DNA from: Empedobacter sedimenti
GTDB lineage: Bacteria > Bacteroidota > Bacteroidia > Flavobacteriales > Weeksellaceae
Direction: 5' to 3'
NCBI RefSeq assembly: GCF_030005555.1
Contig: NZ_JASCQG010000002.1
Location: 248,001 to 312,000 of the forward strand
Length of the DNA: 64,000 bases
In this document: positions 32,888-39,597 of the stretch, in pieces
How the letters are laid out: the number at the start of each line of letters is the position of its first letter
Position numbering within the stretch: the first letter of the stretch is position 1
Translations under genes and position numbers: made by a program
Notes under the pieces: generated by a model
Seen by the model: the letters and a program-made list of their open reading frames with translations, nothing else
Told to the model about the DNA's origin: nothing
Database searches by the model: none

Positions 32888-34780
32888 ATGGCATTAGATA
32901 ATAACACACAATTAGTTTACACAGATAAAACCACACTTAAAAATTGGTTTAAGCGTTTAGATAAACCAAAACAAGCGCAATTTTGGGAATGGTTTGATAG
33001 CTATTGGCATAAGTCAGAAAGTTTGCCAATTAGTTCTATTTCGGGGCTTGGTGATTTGATTGATGGTAAAGCTGAGACAGAACATACACACTCAGAATAC
33101 GCAAAAAATGATGCTACATCGTTAACGGCGCAAAATATTACACAATGGCAAAATAAATTAGGAATAAACGATTTAGATTATGTAGTAATTCCAACAGAAG
33201 ATGCTACTGAAAATAGTCATCCGTATGTTGTTGTAATAGATAACGAAGGTAAATCAGCACGACGAAACGCAACTGATTTTGGTAAAGTAGATACGATTGA
33301 CGGCATCGAACCCGAAGAAAATAAAGATGTAAAATTAGGTGCGGTTCGAAAATCTGAAAGTAACGAGGTTGAGGCTGGTTTTGATTTACATCAAGTTGAT
33401 GGTGCTTCAATTGGTGTTGATGTGAATGGAGTTAAAGTTTTTAAAGGTGGTATTACAGCTACTTTTGGAACTACAAGTATTTATGTTGATAACTTGGTTC
33501 CTGATGCTGCATATAAATTTCAAGAAATTCTATTCCCTAAAAGATTGGTAAAAAATGTAGAGGAAAAAGTATATCCAGTTACGTATGTTAATGGTGTAAA
33601 AGCCAATGAAAATGGGCGTGTTGATATTTCAGGTATTCCGTGGAATTTTGCAAATTCAAGTATTCGATATTCAGGAATATTAGATAAATCAGCAGATGCA
33701 ACATATAATCAATTATTAGGCGTAGATAGCAATGGTTATGTAGCTAAAGTTGGTTTAAACGCTGTTACTAATGCGATGGTAAAATCAACAGATGCACAGA
33801 AAGATGCTTTTAGAATTGCAAGTAGAAAAAGTGGTGAAACTTATAGTACAGGTCAACCACGTGTTGATACTATATTACCACCTGTAATTGATAATACCAA
33901 AGATTATATTCAATATGTAACGTTAGTGGGTCTTAATTTATTTGTTAATAATTCAAACCCTTCAACAGCATCAGTTAGTATAATTAGATATAAAGATATT
34001 AATAATCAATTAATACCTGAAGAAACACATATTATTGATAACTATCAAGTTTATCAAACAAATCAAAGTATTCTTTCATTTGGTATTGATTATAGTTTAT
34101 TTCCGACAGGTTATTATAAAGTAAAAGTAGTGCACAATGGTTTTGAAAATATCGGTACTTCTGACATTTTAGTTACTACGCAAGTAACAACAAAACCTAT
34201 TGTATTAGATAATTGGGAGGTTTATACACCTTATGATGCTTCAAGTTTAATTGTTAGTCCTACTTCAATTAAGAAAACTTATACAACTAACAGAGGTAAT
34301 ATTTTGGAACAACAAGTTAAACACTTTATAATTTTAGAGGAAGATGTTATCAATGGTTTTCGAATAAATTTCACATATAAACTTACACCTGCTGGCTCTG
34401 AATTAGGTAATGTTACTTGGCGTTCGGCAATTAATTTTGGTTTAGGTTATGATAAACCTGTTAATGGAACTATTGTTCCTGAAATATTAGTATCATTCTT
34501 TAGAGGAGTTATAACTGTAGGGACTAAAACTTTAAATATTCCAATAATAAATGCACCAACTGTTTATGATATTGATATAGTAGTTAAAAATGGTTTAGCT
34601 ACTGTAATTGTAAATAGTAAAGCAGATGGTAAGATTCTAACTAATACGTTCTCTTTTGAACAATTAAATAAGAAAATGTATTTCTACTCTACATTCATAG
34701 GTAGTAATGCGGATAGTGCAATTCAAATCAATGGAACTGTACAAGAATTATTATTTACAAATACCTATCAAACATTTTAA
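32888..34780 (+). CDS. Tail fibre, probable receptor-binding protein
   Basis: A 630-residue protein, the largest of the fibre region. The N-terminus (FKRLDKPKQAQFWEWFDSYWHKSESLP and ISGLGDLIDGKAETEHTHSEYAK) has the typical Bacteroidetes fibre start with a collar-like HTH motif (His-Thr-His). The distal half (about 330-630) is a beta-sandwich-rich sequence likely to bind the host surface. The last third is more AT-rich and less similar in style, as often seen in exchanged receptor modules. Confidence 0.75.
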   Translation: MALDNNTQLVYTDKTTLKNWFKRLDKPKQAQFWEWFDSYWHKSESLPISSISGLGDLIDGKAETEHTHSEYAKNDATSLTAQNITQWQNKLGINDLDYVVIPTEDATENSHPYVVVIDNEGKSARRNATDFGKVDTIDGIEPEENKDVKLGAVRKSESNEVEAGFDLHQVDGASIGVDVNGVKVFKGGITATFGTTSIYVDNLVPDAAYKFQEILFPKRLVKNVEEKVYPVTYVNGVKANENGRVDISGIPWNFANSSIRYSGILDKSADATYNQLLGVDSNGYVAKVGLNAVTNAMVKSTDAQKDAFRIASRKSGETYSTGQPRVDTILPPVIDNTKDYIQYVTLVGLNLFVNNSNPSTASVSIIRYKDINNQLIPEETHIIDNYQVYQTNQSILSFGIDYSLFPTGYYKVKVVHNGFENIGTSDILVTTQVTTKPIVLDNWEVYTPYDASSLIVSPTSIKKTYTTNRGNILEQQVKHFIILEEDVINGFRINFTYKLTPAGSELGNVTWRSAINFGLGYDKPVNGTIVPEILVSFFRGVITVGTKTLNIPIINAPTVYDIDIVVKNGLATVIVNSKADGKILTNTFSFEQLNKKMYFYSTFIGSNADSAIQINGTVQELLFTNTYQTF

Positions 34781-34797
34781 TTAATAAAAAACTACCA

Positions 34798-35211
34798 ATG
34801 GATAACGTGAAAGGAAGAATACTTTTAAAACAGCAAATTTCAAATCTGAAGGAAGTAGGATTTGAAGATATAGAGCGTACGGTTAATGTAATGCAAGCGC
34901 ATATAGATGGCGGGAATTACGAGCAATTTTATGTCAATTATTTTATCTCATACACTCGTGATGGTGTAGATGTTTCGCATTTGTTTAAAAACCAAACATC
35001 ATACGATTGGTACATCAATAATAGCGAAATGATCCAACAACGAGATGAGAATTTCGAACCTGTATTGGATGATGAAGGTAATTTTATTTTATTACCTGCT
35101 TTTGATTACATCATGGGTGTTTTCGACAGTATGAATGCTATTTCCTATGATGTGTTGAAAGCGTATATTTTGGAAAACGATAACGATGGTAAATGGGACT
35201 TAACGGCATAA
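34798..35211 (+). CDS. Phage protein, possible fibre accessory
   Basis: A 137-residue acidic protein with no recognised family. It follows the fibre gene, where fibre-assembly factors stand in many Mu-like phages. It overlaps the next gene by 19 bases. Confidence 0.5.
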   Translation: MDNVKGRILLKQQISNLKEVGFEDIERTVNVMQAHIDGGNYEQFYVNYFISYTRDGVDVSHLFKNQTSYDWYINNSEMIQQRDENFEPVLDDEGNFILLPAFDYIMGVFDSMNAISYDVLKAYILENDNDGKWDLTA

Positions 35212-35498
35212 ACGGTTGCGGGGCTTGCAATGGCTTTTGGAGTTGGTTCAAGCCACCGCATCACCAATTCTTTAAAGTACAATGCAATCAACATGATGAA
35301 GCGTATAATCTTGGAGGAATAAGAATCGATAGAAAAATAGCAGATTTGATTTTATTAAAAAATATGAGAATCGCAGTTAATGAATATTTTCATAACCGTA
35401 AAACATTCAGTAGAATTTGGTTCTTATTCCTTTGTCAACTCTACTATTTAGGAGTGAGAATTTTCGGCGCTTCATCATTCAACTTCACAGAAAAATAA
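35193..35498 (+). CDS. Phospholipase A2-like protein
   Basis: A 101-residue protein with the PLA2 signature C-x-x-H-D-x-x-Y at residues 31-38 (CNQHDEAY). The His34-Asp35 pair would be catalytic. Two more Cys near the N-terminus (GCGACNG) and a hydrophobic helix near 75-92 are visible. PLA2 cleaves the sn-2 ester of phospholipids. Next to lysozyme and spanin it could help lyse or perturb the membrane; this role is inferred. Confidence 0.65.
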   Translation: MGLNGINGCGACNGFWSWFKPPHHQFFKVQCNQHDEAYNLGGIRIDRKIADLILLKNMRIAVNEYFHNRKTFSRIWFLFLCQLYYLGVRIFGASSFNFTEK

Positions 35499-35532
35499 AC
35501 ATTAAAACAGTATTTAAAATCAATTTAAAGCA

Positions 35533-35548
35533 CGTGTAGTTTTACACG
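35533..35548. other. Small hairpin before the lysozyme gene
   Basis: CGTGTA / TACACG with loop GTTT in the 80-base gap ahead of the lysozyme. It could modulate lysis gene expression; it has no T run, so it is not a terminator. Confidence 0.3.
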
Positions 35549-35578
35549 AGCAGGATAACTAATTTAAAATTTTAAGGT

Positions 35579-36025
35579 ATGAATACAGGAAAAAAAGGAC
35601 TTGAACTAATCAAGAAATACGAAGGTTTTTTTGCAAAACCTTACTTAGACCCTATTGGAATCCCAACCATTGGGTACGGTGCGACTTATTATCCAAACAA
35701 AGTAAAAGTAACAATGAAGGATAAGCCGTTGACAGAAAAAGAAGCATCTGACTTATTAGTTCAGATGTTGAAAGTGTATGAGAACCAAGTTGCATTATTG
35801 GTAACAAAACCAATCAATCAAAATCAATTTGATGCGTTGGTAAGTTTTACATACAATCTCGGAGCGACTAATCTGAGTAAATCTACTTTATTAAAAAAAG
35901 TCAATAAAAATCCAAATGATCCAACTATTGCAAATGAATTTATGCAATGGGTGAATGCTGGTGGTAAAAAATTTAATGGACTTGTAAAACGTAGAAAAGA
36001 TGAAGCAGCTTTGTATTTTTCTTAG
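35579..36025 (+). CDS. GH24 lysozyme (endolysin)
   Basis: A 148-residue T4-type lysozyme that cuts the glycan chains of peptidoglycan. The catalytic triad has exact T4 spacing: Glu15 (KKYEGF), Asp24 (YLDPIG) and Thr30 (PTIGYG). The RRKDEAALY end is typical. There is no signal peptide, so export needs a holin. It overlaps the spanin gene by 26 bases. Confidence 0.92.
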   Translation: MNTGKKGLELIKKYEGFFAKPYLDPIGIPTIGYGATYYPNKVKVTMKDKPLTEKEASDLLVQMLKVYENQVALLVTKPINQNQFDALVSFTYNLGATNLSKSTLLKKVNKNPNDPTIANEFMQWVNAGGKKFNGLVKRRKDEAALYFS

Positions 36026-36584
36026 TGTAGTGTTTTTACTTCTTGCGTGTGCAACGAAGCGAAAAACAAAGGAGGTCGAGAAAACGGAAATCAAGACAGA
36101 AAATCTTATAAATAACGATTCTGTTTTCCAATTGAAATCAAAAGTTTCTAAACTTGAAACGAATCAAACTTTTAACGAGTTTGAAAGCGTTCTAAAAGCT
36201 CTTAATGTTCAATATGATGGCGAACAAGGTAATGATTTGAAAGTTATCTTAAATCGAACAGAAAACGGTACTGAGTTAAATGTTTCAGGTAAAGGTAAAG
36301 CGAACTATAATGAGCAATCCGAAAAAACGTATAATTTAACAAAGTCAGAATTTTTATTGATTTATGATAGTCTCAGAAAATTTGAGTTAGCTCAAAATAA
36401 AATGCAACGAGATCAATTGTTTTTAGATCATTTTAAATCAAATACCGAAAAGGATAAAACAGATATATCAATTTGGATTTACGTGATTATTGGTTGTGTC
36501 CTCTGTTTGGTTATTTTTCTTATTTGGATAACAATATTAATTAAAAACTATATAAATAAAGTAATCGCTTTTGGAGTGAAATAA
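36000..36584 (+). CDS. Unimolecular spanin-like lipoprotein
   Basis: A 194-residue protein with a lipoprotein signal (lipobox LLAC, Cys17) at the N-terminus and one strong transmembrane segment at the C-terminus (about 156-182, IWIYVIIGCVLCLVIFLIW). The charged periplasmic middle has helical stretches. This outer-membrane-anchor plus inner-membrane-anchor layout is that of a unimolecular spanin, which fuses both membranes in the last step of lysis. It overlaps the lysozyme, as spanin genes often do. Confidence 0.7.
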   Translation: MKQLCIFLSVVFLLLACATKRKTKEVEKTEIKTENLINNDSVFQLKSKVSKLETNQTFNEFESVLKALNVQYDGEQGNDLKVILNRTENGTELNVSGKGKANYNEQSEKTYNLTKSEFLLIYDSLRKFELAQNKMQRDQLFLDHFKSNTEKDKTDISIWIYVIIGCVLCLVIFLIWITILIKNYINKVIAFGVK

Positions 36585-36587
36585 AAG

Positions 36588-36697
36588 TCCTCCGCAAAAA
36601 TTAAATATCTCACCTTTCAATTTTTAGCGTATAAAAACCCCTACAGCGGAGGACATAAACCTTCTTTGTAGGGGTTTTTATAATTGAAAAGTGAGAA
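36588..36697 (+). promoter_or_regulatory. Structured leader with crossing helices before the Mom-like gene
   Basis: Three pairs of inverted repeats: A GTCCTCCGC (36588-36596) with A' GCGGAGGAC (36647-36655), 9 bp; B (36609-36623) with B' (36683-36697), 14 of 15 bp; and C ATAAAAACCCCTAC (36632-36645) with C' GTAGGGGTTTTTAT (36669-36682), 14 bp. B and C nest into one long hairpin, while A' sits in its loop and pairs with A outside, so the helices cross. C-C' also reads as a terminator (G-rich arm then TTTTT). It starts 4 bases after the spanin stop and ends 19 bases before the mom start. Confidence 0.8.
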
Positions 36698-36715
36698 TAC
36701 AAATTTAATAAAAAA

Positions 36716-37447
36716 ATGGAGAAAATAATAGAAACAAAGAATTTAGGGAAATTAATTATTAAACCAATTGAAAAACAAATAGCTAAAGAATTAATTATTA
36801 AAAATCATTATTCTCATAAGTGGAATGATGGCGGTTTTGGAGTTTTTAATATTGGGATTTTTGATTTTGAAAATCCTGAAAAATGCCTTGGTTGTGCTGT
36901 ATATGGATATATGAAGAATTTAAAAGCTAAATTGTTTTCTCATCCAAACCCTGATGCTTGGATGATTGAATTAAATAGAATGTGGATAGATGATAGTTTA
37001 GGTCATAATGCAGAGAGTCTTTTAATTGCTCATTCCATCAAAATGATAAAACAATTAGATAAAAATGTCGTAGCTATTCAATCATTTGCAGATGGACGGT
37101 TAGGCTGTGGAACTATATATAAAGCGTCAAACTTTAAGTATTATGGCTATCATTTTACAAGGTTTCTAAAACATAAAATAACAGGTGAAATTTCGCACGA
37201 ACAGAATTTCACAAATAGCACATCTAAAAAGCGTTTTATACGTGGTAATATTGGCTTTTTATTGGAAGATTGGGAAGTATTCCGTGTAAAAACATACCGA
37301 TATATCTATCCATTGGATAAAAAAGTAACATTTAGATTTAAACAAGAACCCTATCCAATATATGAGAAAGGTCAAGAACCTATCGAATGGAAAAGGAATT
37401 TATCACTTCTAAAATTAAGACTTCAAGCCCTTATTAGCGAATTGTAA
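36716..37447 (+). CDS. Mom-like adenine modification protein
   Basis: A 243-residue protein resembling phage Mu Mom, which turns adenine in phage DNA into N6-carbamoylmethyl-adenine and so protects it from restriction. The motifs are NHYSH at 30-34, IELNRMWIDD near 84-93, and the SFADGRLGCGTIYKASNF block at 123-140 with YYG after it. It is the last phage gene, the same place that mom has in Mu. No com-like zinc-finger gene is next to it; a structured leader is there instead. Confidence 0.82.
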   Translation: MEKIIETKNLGKLIIKPIEKQIAKELIIKNHYSHKWNDGGFGVFNIGIFDFENPEKCLGCAVYGYMKNLKAKLFSHPNPDAWMIELNRMWIDDSLGHNAESLLIAHSIKMIKQLDKNVVAIQSFADGRLGCGTIYKASNFKYYGYHFTRFLKHKITGEISHEQNFTNSTSKKRFIRGNIGFLLEDWEVFRVKTYRYIYPLDKKVTFRFKQEPYPIYEKGQEPIEWKRNLSLLKLRLQALISEL

Positions 37448-37476
37448 ACATAACATCCCAATTACTATATAAAGTT

Positions 37477-37550
37477 AGTGATTAATAGTGATTTGACCAA
37501 ATAAATAAGTGTAAAAAAGTGATATTTTTTGAGTATTTTTGTAAGGTGAT
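37477..37550. repeat. Phased AGTGATT repeats
   Basis: AGTGATT at 37477 and 37487, AGTGTAA at 37508, AGTGATA at 37518 and GGTGATT near 37545. The spacings (10, 21, 10 and about 27 bases) keep the copies near the same helical face, upstream of the -7 box at 37534. They may be activator sites or phage-end sites. Confidence 0.4.
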
Positions 37551-37668
37551 TGAGTATAAGTAAACGGGTTAAAAGCTGCGTGGTTGCAAACATGAAAATC
37601 CCTACATCCAAAACTTCAGCTATATTCTAATGAAAAGGCTATTAGACTGCGTTTAATAGCCTTTTACG
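37534..37668 (+). ncRNA. Candidate small RNA 1
   Basis: A -7 box TATTTTTG (37534-37541) is followed by about 90 bases with no conserved gene and then a 12-bp perfect terminator (AAAAGGCTATTA, 37633-37644, with TAATAGCCTTTT, 37654-37665). A 12-codon frame from the ATG near 37598 (MKIPTSKTSAIF) could be a leader peptide instead. No -33 TTTG box is at the usual place. The predicted transcript is about 37548-37668. Confidence 0.4.
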
Positions 37669-37694
37669 TTTCTTCTTTATATGATTTATTTGAT

Positions 37695-37850
37695 TATATT
37701 TGTAGAGTTGAAATGGAATTGATATATAAGTTATCGTATTGACATCCGCACGTAACCACACGTCTGAGTAGAGAAGCAACTACCTGATAAACTCTTTCAA
37801 CATGGATAACATTAAAGCCGTTTAAATCTATTTTAAACGGCTTTAATTTT
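37695..37850 (+). ncRNA. Candidate small RNA 2
   Basis: A perfect -7 box TATATTTG (37695-37702) precedes about 105 bases of unique sequence and a 16-bp perfect terminator stem (ATTAAAGCCGTTTAAA, 37811-37826, with its complement at 37832-37847). No frame longer than 10 codons is present. The layout is the same as for candidate 1 directly upstream. Predicted transcript about 37709-37850. Whether it belongs to phage or host is not known. Confidence 0.45.
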
Positions 37851-37857
37851 GTAAAAA

Positions 37858-37920
37858 GTTTTGCGATTTATACATTAAACTTGTTTTGAAAAAATGTATT
37901 TTTCGTTTTGCCGATTATAC
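37858..37920. repeat. Repeated GTTTTGC...GATT..ATAC element
   Basis: GTTTTGCGATTTATAC at 37858-37873 and GTTTTGCCGATTATAC at 37905-37920, 47 bases apart. A related ATTTTGCGTGATTT occurs at 4856-4869 next to the left prophage border, and the core TTTTGCG also lies in the repressor operators. They may be repressor or transposase sites near the prophage ends. Confidence 0.35.
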
Positions 37921-37952
37921 TATCGATTTTTTTGATGAGTAATATGATAAAA

Positions 37953-37990
37953 AATAAAAGCCTTTCTTTTGAAAGGCTTTTATTTTTTTG
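37953..37990. terminator. Bidirectional terminator
   Basis: A perfect 14-bp stem (37953-37966 with 37971-37984, loop TTTT) with T runs on both strands. It ends the nifU-like gene from the right and any transcript leaving the prophage side from the left. Confidence 0.88.
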
Positions 37991-38008
37991 ATTAAAATTA
38001 TTTCAATT

Positions 38009-38890
38009 TTATCCATTTACAGCTTCTACATTGTCAACAACATCAGGCATCATTTGTTTCAAAATTCCTTCAATACCATTTTTTAATGTTGCTGTAGAAG
38101 AAGGACAACCAGAACAAGCACCTTGTAATAACATTTTTGCAGTGCGAGTTTCTTCATCAAATTCGATTAACTCGATATTTCCACCATCATTTGCAACAGC
38201 TGGTTGAACGTATTCGTCTAAAATAGCTTTGATTTGTTGTTCTACAGAAGAAAATTCTTCGGCAGATTTTACAACAACATGCTCAGGAGCTTCAGTTGTA
38301 AATTCATAAAACTCTTCAAAAACTGGACCACCAGCTTGTAAATAGTTGGTAATAAATGATCGAACATCCATCATCCAAAGTGACCAATCTTCTGATTCGT
38401 TTTTTGTAACCGAAACATAATTATCAACAATAAAAACCTCTTCGATAAAAGGATATTCTTGGTAAAGTGCAACAGCTAAAGGAACTCCAGCAGCTTTTTC
38501 TTTCGATTTTATTTCGATAATCTCTGGCGCTAACATTGTATTCGAAACAAATTTCATCGCAGCAGGATTTGGCGTCATTTCTGCATAAATAGAAACTGGC
38601 GCTTTTTTCATCGGAGCTAAAATTGCGTTTTCTTCTAAATGATCGTTAATAATCTCTTTCAAATCCTCTACAACATCAGCCCATTCAATACCGTCAATTT
38701 TTTCGATTGCAACAAAATTTGCTGTGATAAAAATTTTGTTGATGAATGGTATCGTTAATAAAACTTGTGCTAAAGGAGATTCGGCAGCTGTAGAATCTTT
38801 GTCAAATTCTACACCACCTTGTGTTAAAGTCTCGTCGCAAACGAACTTCATCACATTATTATTGGGTGTAATTTCTTCTTGTACTCTCAT
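38009..38890 (-). CDS. NifU-like Fe-S cluster scaffold with two Nfu N domains
   Basis: A 293-residue iron-sulfur scaffold. Two copies of an Nfu N-terminal domain come first (each begins with a T-P-N-x-x-x-M-K-F pattern, near residues 7 and 102). A C-terminal NifU domain with the cluster-binding CSGCPSS motif (near 258-264) follows. It should carry Fe-S clusters to apoproteins in the cytoplasm. The start at 38890 is preferred over 38908 because a -7 box (CAAAAATA on the plus strand, 38898-38905) lies directly before it, which implies a nearly leaderless transcript. Confidence 0.85.
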   Translation of the reverse strand: MRVQEEITPNNNVMKFVCDETLTQGGVEFDKDSTAAESPLAQVLLTIPFINKIFITANFVAIEKIDGIEWADVVEDLKEIINDHLEENAILAPMKKAPVSIYAEMTPNPAAMKFVSNTMLAPEIIEIKSKEKAAGVPLAVALYQEYPFIEEVFIVDNYVSVTKNESEDWSLWMMDVRSFITNYLQAGGPVFEEFYEFTTEAPEHVVVKSAEEFSSVEQQIKAILDEYVQPAVANDGGNIELIEFDEETRTAKMLLQGACSGCPSSTATLKNGIEGILKQMMPDVVDNVEAVNG

Positions 38891-38949
38891 AATAGTACAA
38901 AAATACACTATAAAAATGTATCTTTAGCATCAGAATTATAGATTTTGTT

Positions 38950-39462
38950 ATGGCGATAATTAAAGAATTAAATGGGCATGCACCGAAGTTCGGTAATAAC
39001 TGCTTTTTAGCGGATAACGCAGTGATTGTAGGAGAAGTAGAAATGGGAGATGATTGCTCTATTTGGTTTTCTGCTGTTGTTCGTGGAGATGTACATTTTA
39101 TTAAAATGGGAAATAAAGTGAATATTCAAGATAATGCAACAATCCATGCAACGTATCAAAAATCACCCACAGTTATTGGGAACAATGTTTCGATAGGGCA
39201 TAATGCGATTGTACATGGTTGTACAATACACGATAATGTTTTGGTAGGTATGGGCGCAATTGTGATGGATGATTGTGTTGTAGAATCTAACTCGTTAATA
39301 GCTGCAGGTGCAATTTTAACAAAAGGAACGCACGTAAAAGAAGGTGAATTATGGGCAGGAATTCCGGCAAAGAAAATAAAAGATGTTCCTCAGAGTCTAA
39401 AAGAAGGTGAGATAGAACGTATTGCTAATAATTATTTGATGTATAGTAGTTGGTATAAATAG
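38950..39462 (+). CDS. Gamma carbonic anhydrase family protein
   Basis: A 170-residue left-handed beta-helix protein of the gamma-carbonic anhydrase/PaaY-YrdA group. The hexapeptide repeats run from about 10 to 130 (for example NAVIVGEVEMGDDCSIWFSAVV). The zinc ligands are the His in NATIHATY and the pair in SIGHNAIVHG. The C-terminal helix starts with LWAGIPAKKIKDV. Family members hydrate CO2 or are only structural; activity here is not certain. It is divergent from nifU. Confidence 0.88.
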   Translation: MAIIKELNGHAPKFGNNCFLADNAVIVGEVEMGDDCSIWFSAVVRGDVHFIKMGNKVNIQDNATIHATYQKSPTVIGNNVSIGHNAIVHGCTIHDNVLVGMGAIVMDDCVVESNSLIAAGAILTKGTHVKEGELWAGIPAKKIKDVPQSLKEGEIERIANNYLMYSSWYK

Positions 39463-39597
39463 ATATTTGATTTTAATTAATTAAAAATTAAATAACATAT
39501 TGATTTTATACATTATATTTTATTATTTTTAGAGTATTTAAGAATAACTTCAATGATCAATTGTTTTAATAATCTTGAAGTAAGAAAAATTATTTTT

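Larger units (their letters stand above)
4810..37447. mobile_element. Mu-like transposable prophage, about 33 kb
   Basis: The segment carries, in Mu-like order, a leftward repressor, MuA and MuB, DUF3164, gp27/gp28 terminase, gp36, a DUF935 portal, MuF, gpG, sheath, tube, baseplate, fibres, lysis genes and a Mom-like gene at the far right. There is no site-specific integrase and no tRNA at the border, as expected for insertion by transposition. The left end must lie within 4810-4916 and the right end within about 37448-37950. I could not find a matching 5-bp target duplication next to TG/CA ends, so the coordinates are approximate. No essential gene looks broken, so the prophage may be active. 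Confidence 0.9.

Noticed and set aside
36588-36697. The leader as a simple terminator of the lysis operon only
   Set aside because: A plain terminator would not need the 9-bp A:A' complementarity crossing the hairpin, nor a B:B' extension up to 19 bases before the next gene. Terminator action is kept as one possible state.
37598-37615. Antisense pairing of candidate small RNA 1 (TCCCTAC) to the mom leader (GTAGGGG)
   Set aside because: Only six Watson-Crick pairs plus one G-U, which is within chance for AT-rich DNA.
4806-37879. CTAAA before TG at 4811 and TTAAA after CA at 37874 as a 5-bp target duplication
   Set aside because: They differ at one base, and the supposed terminal sequences do not form convincing inverted repeats. 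No exact TG/CA pair with matching 5-mers was found.
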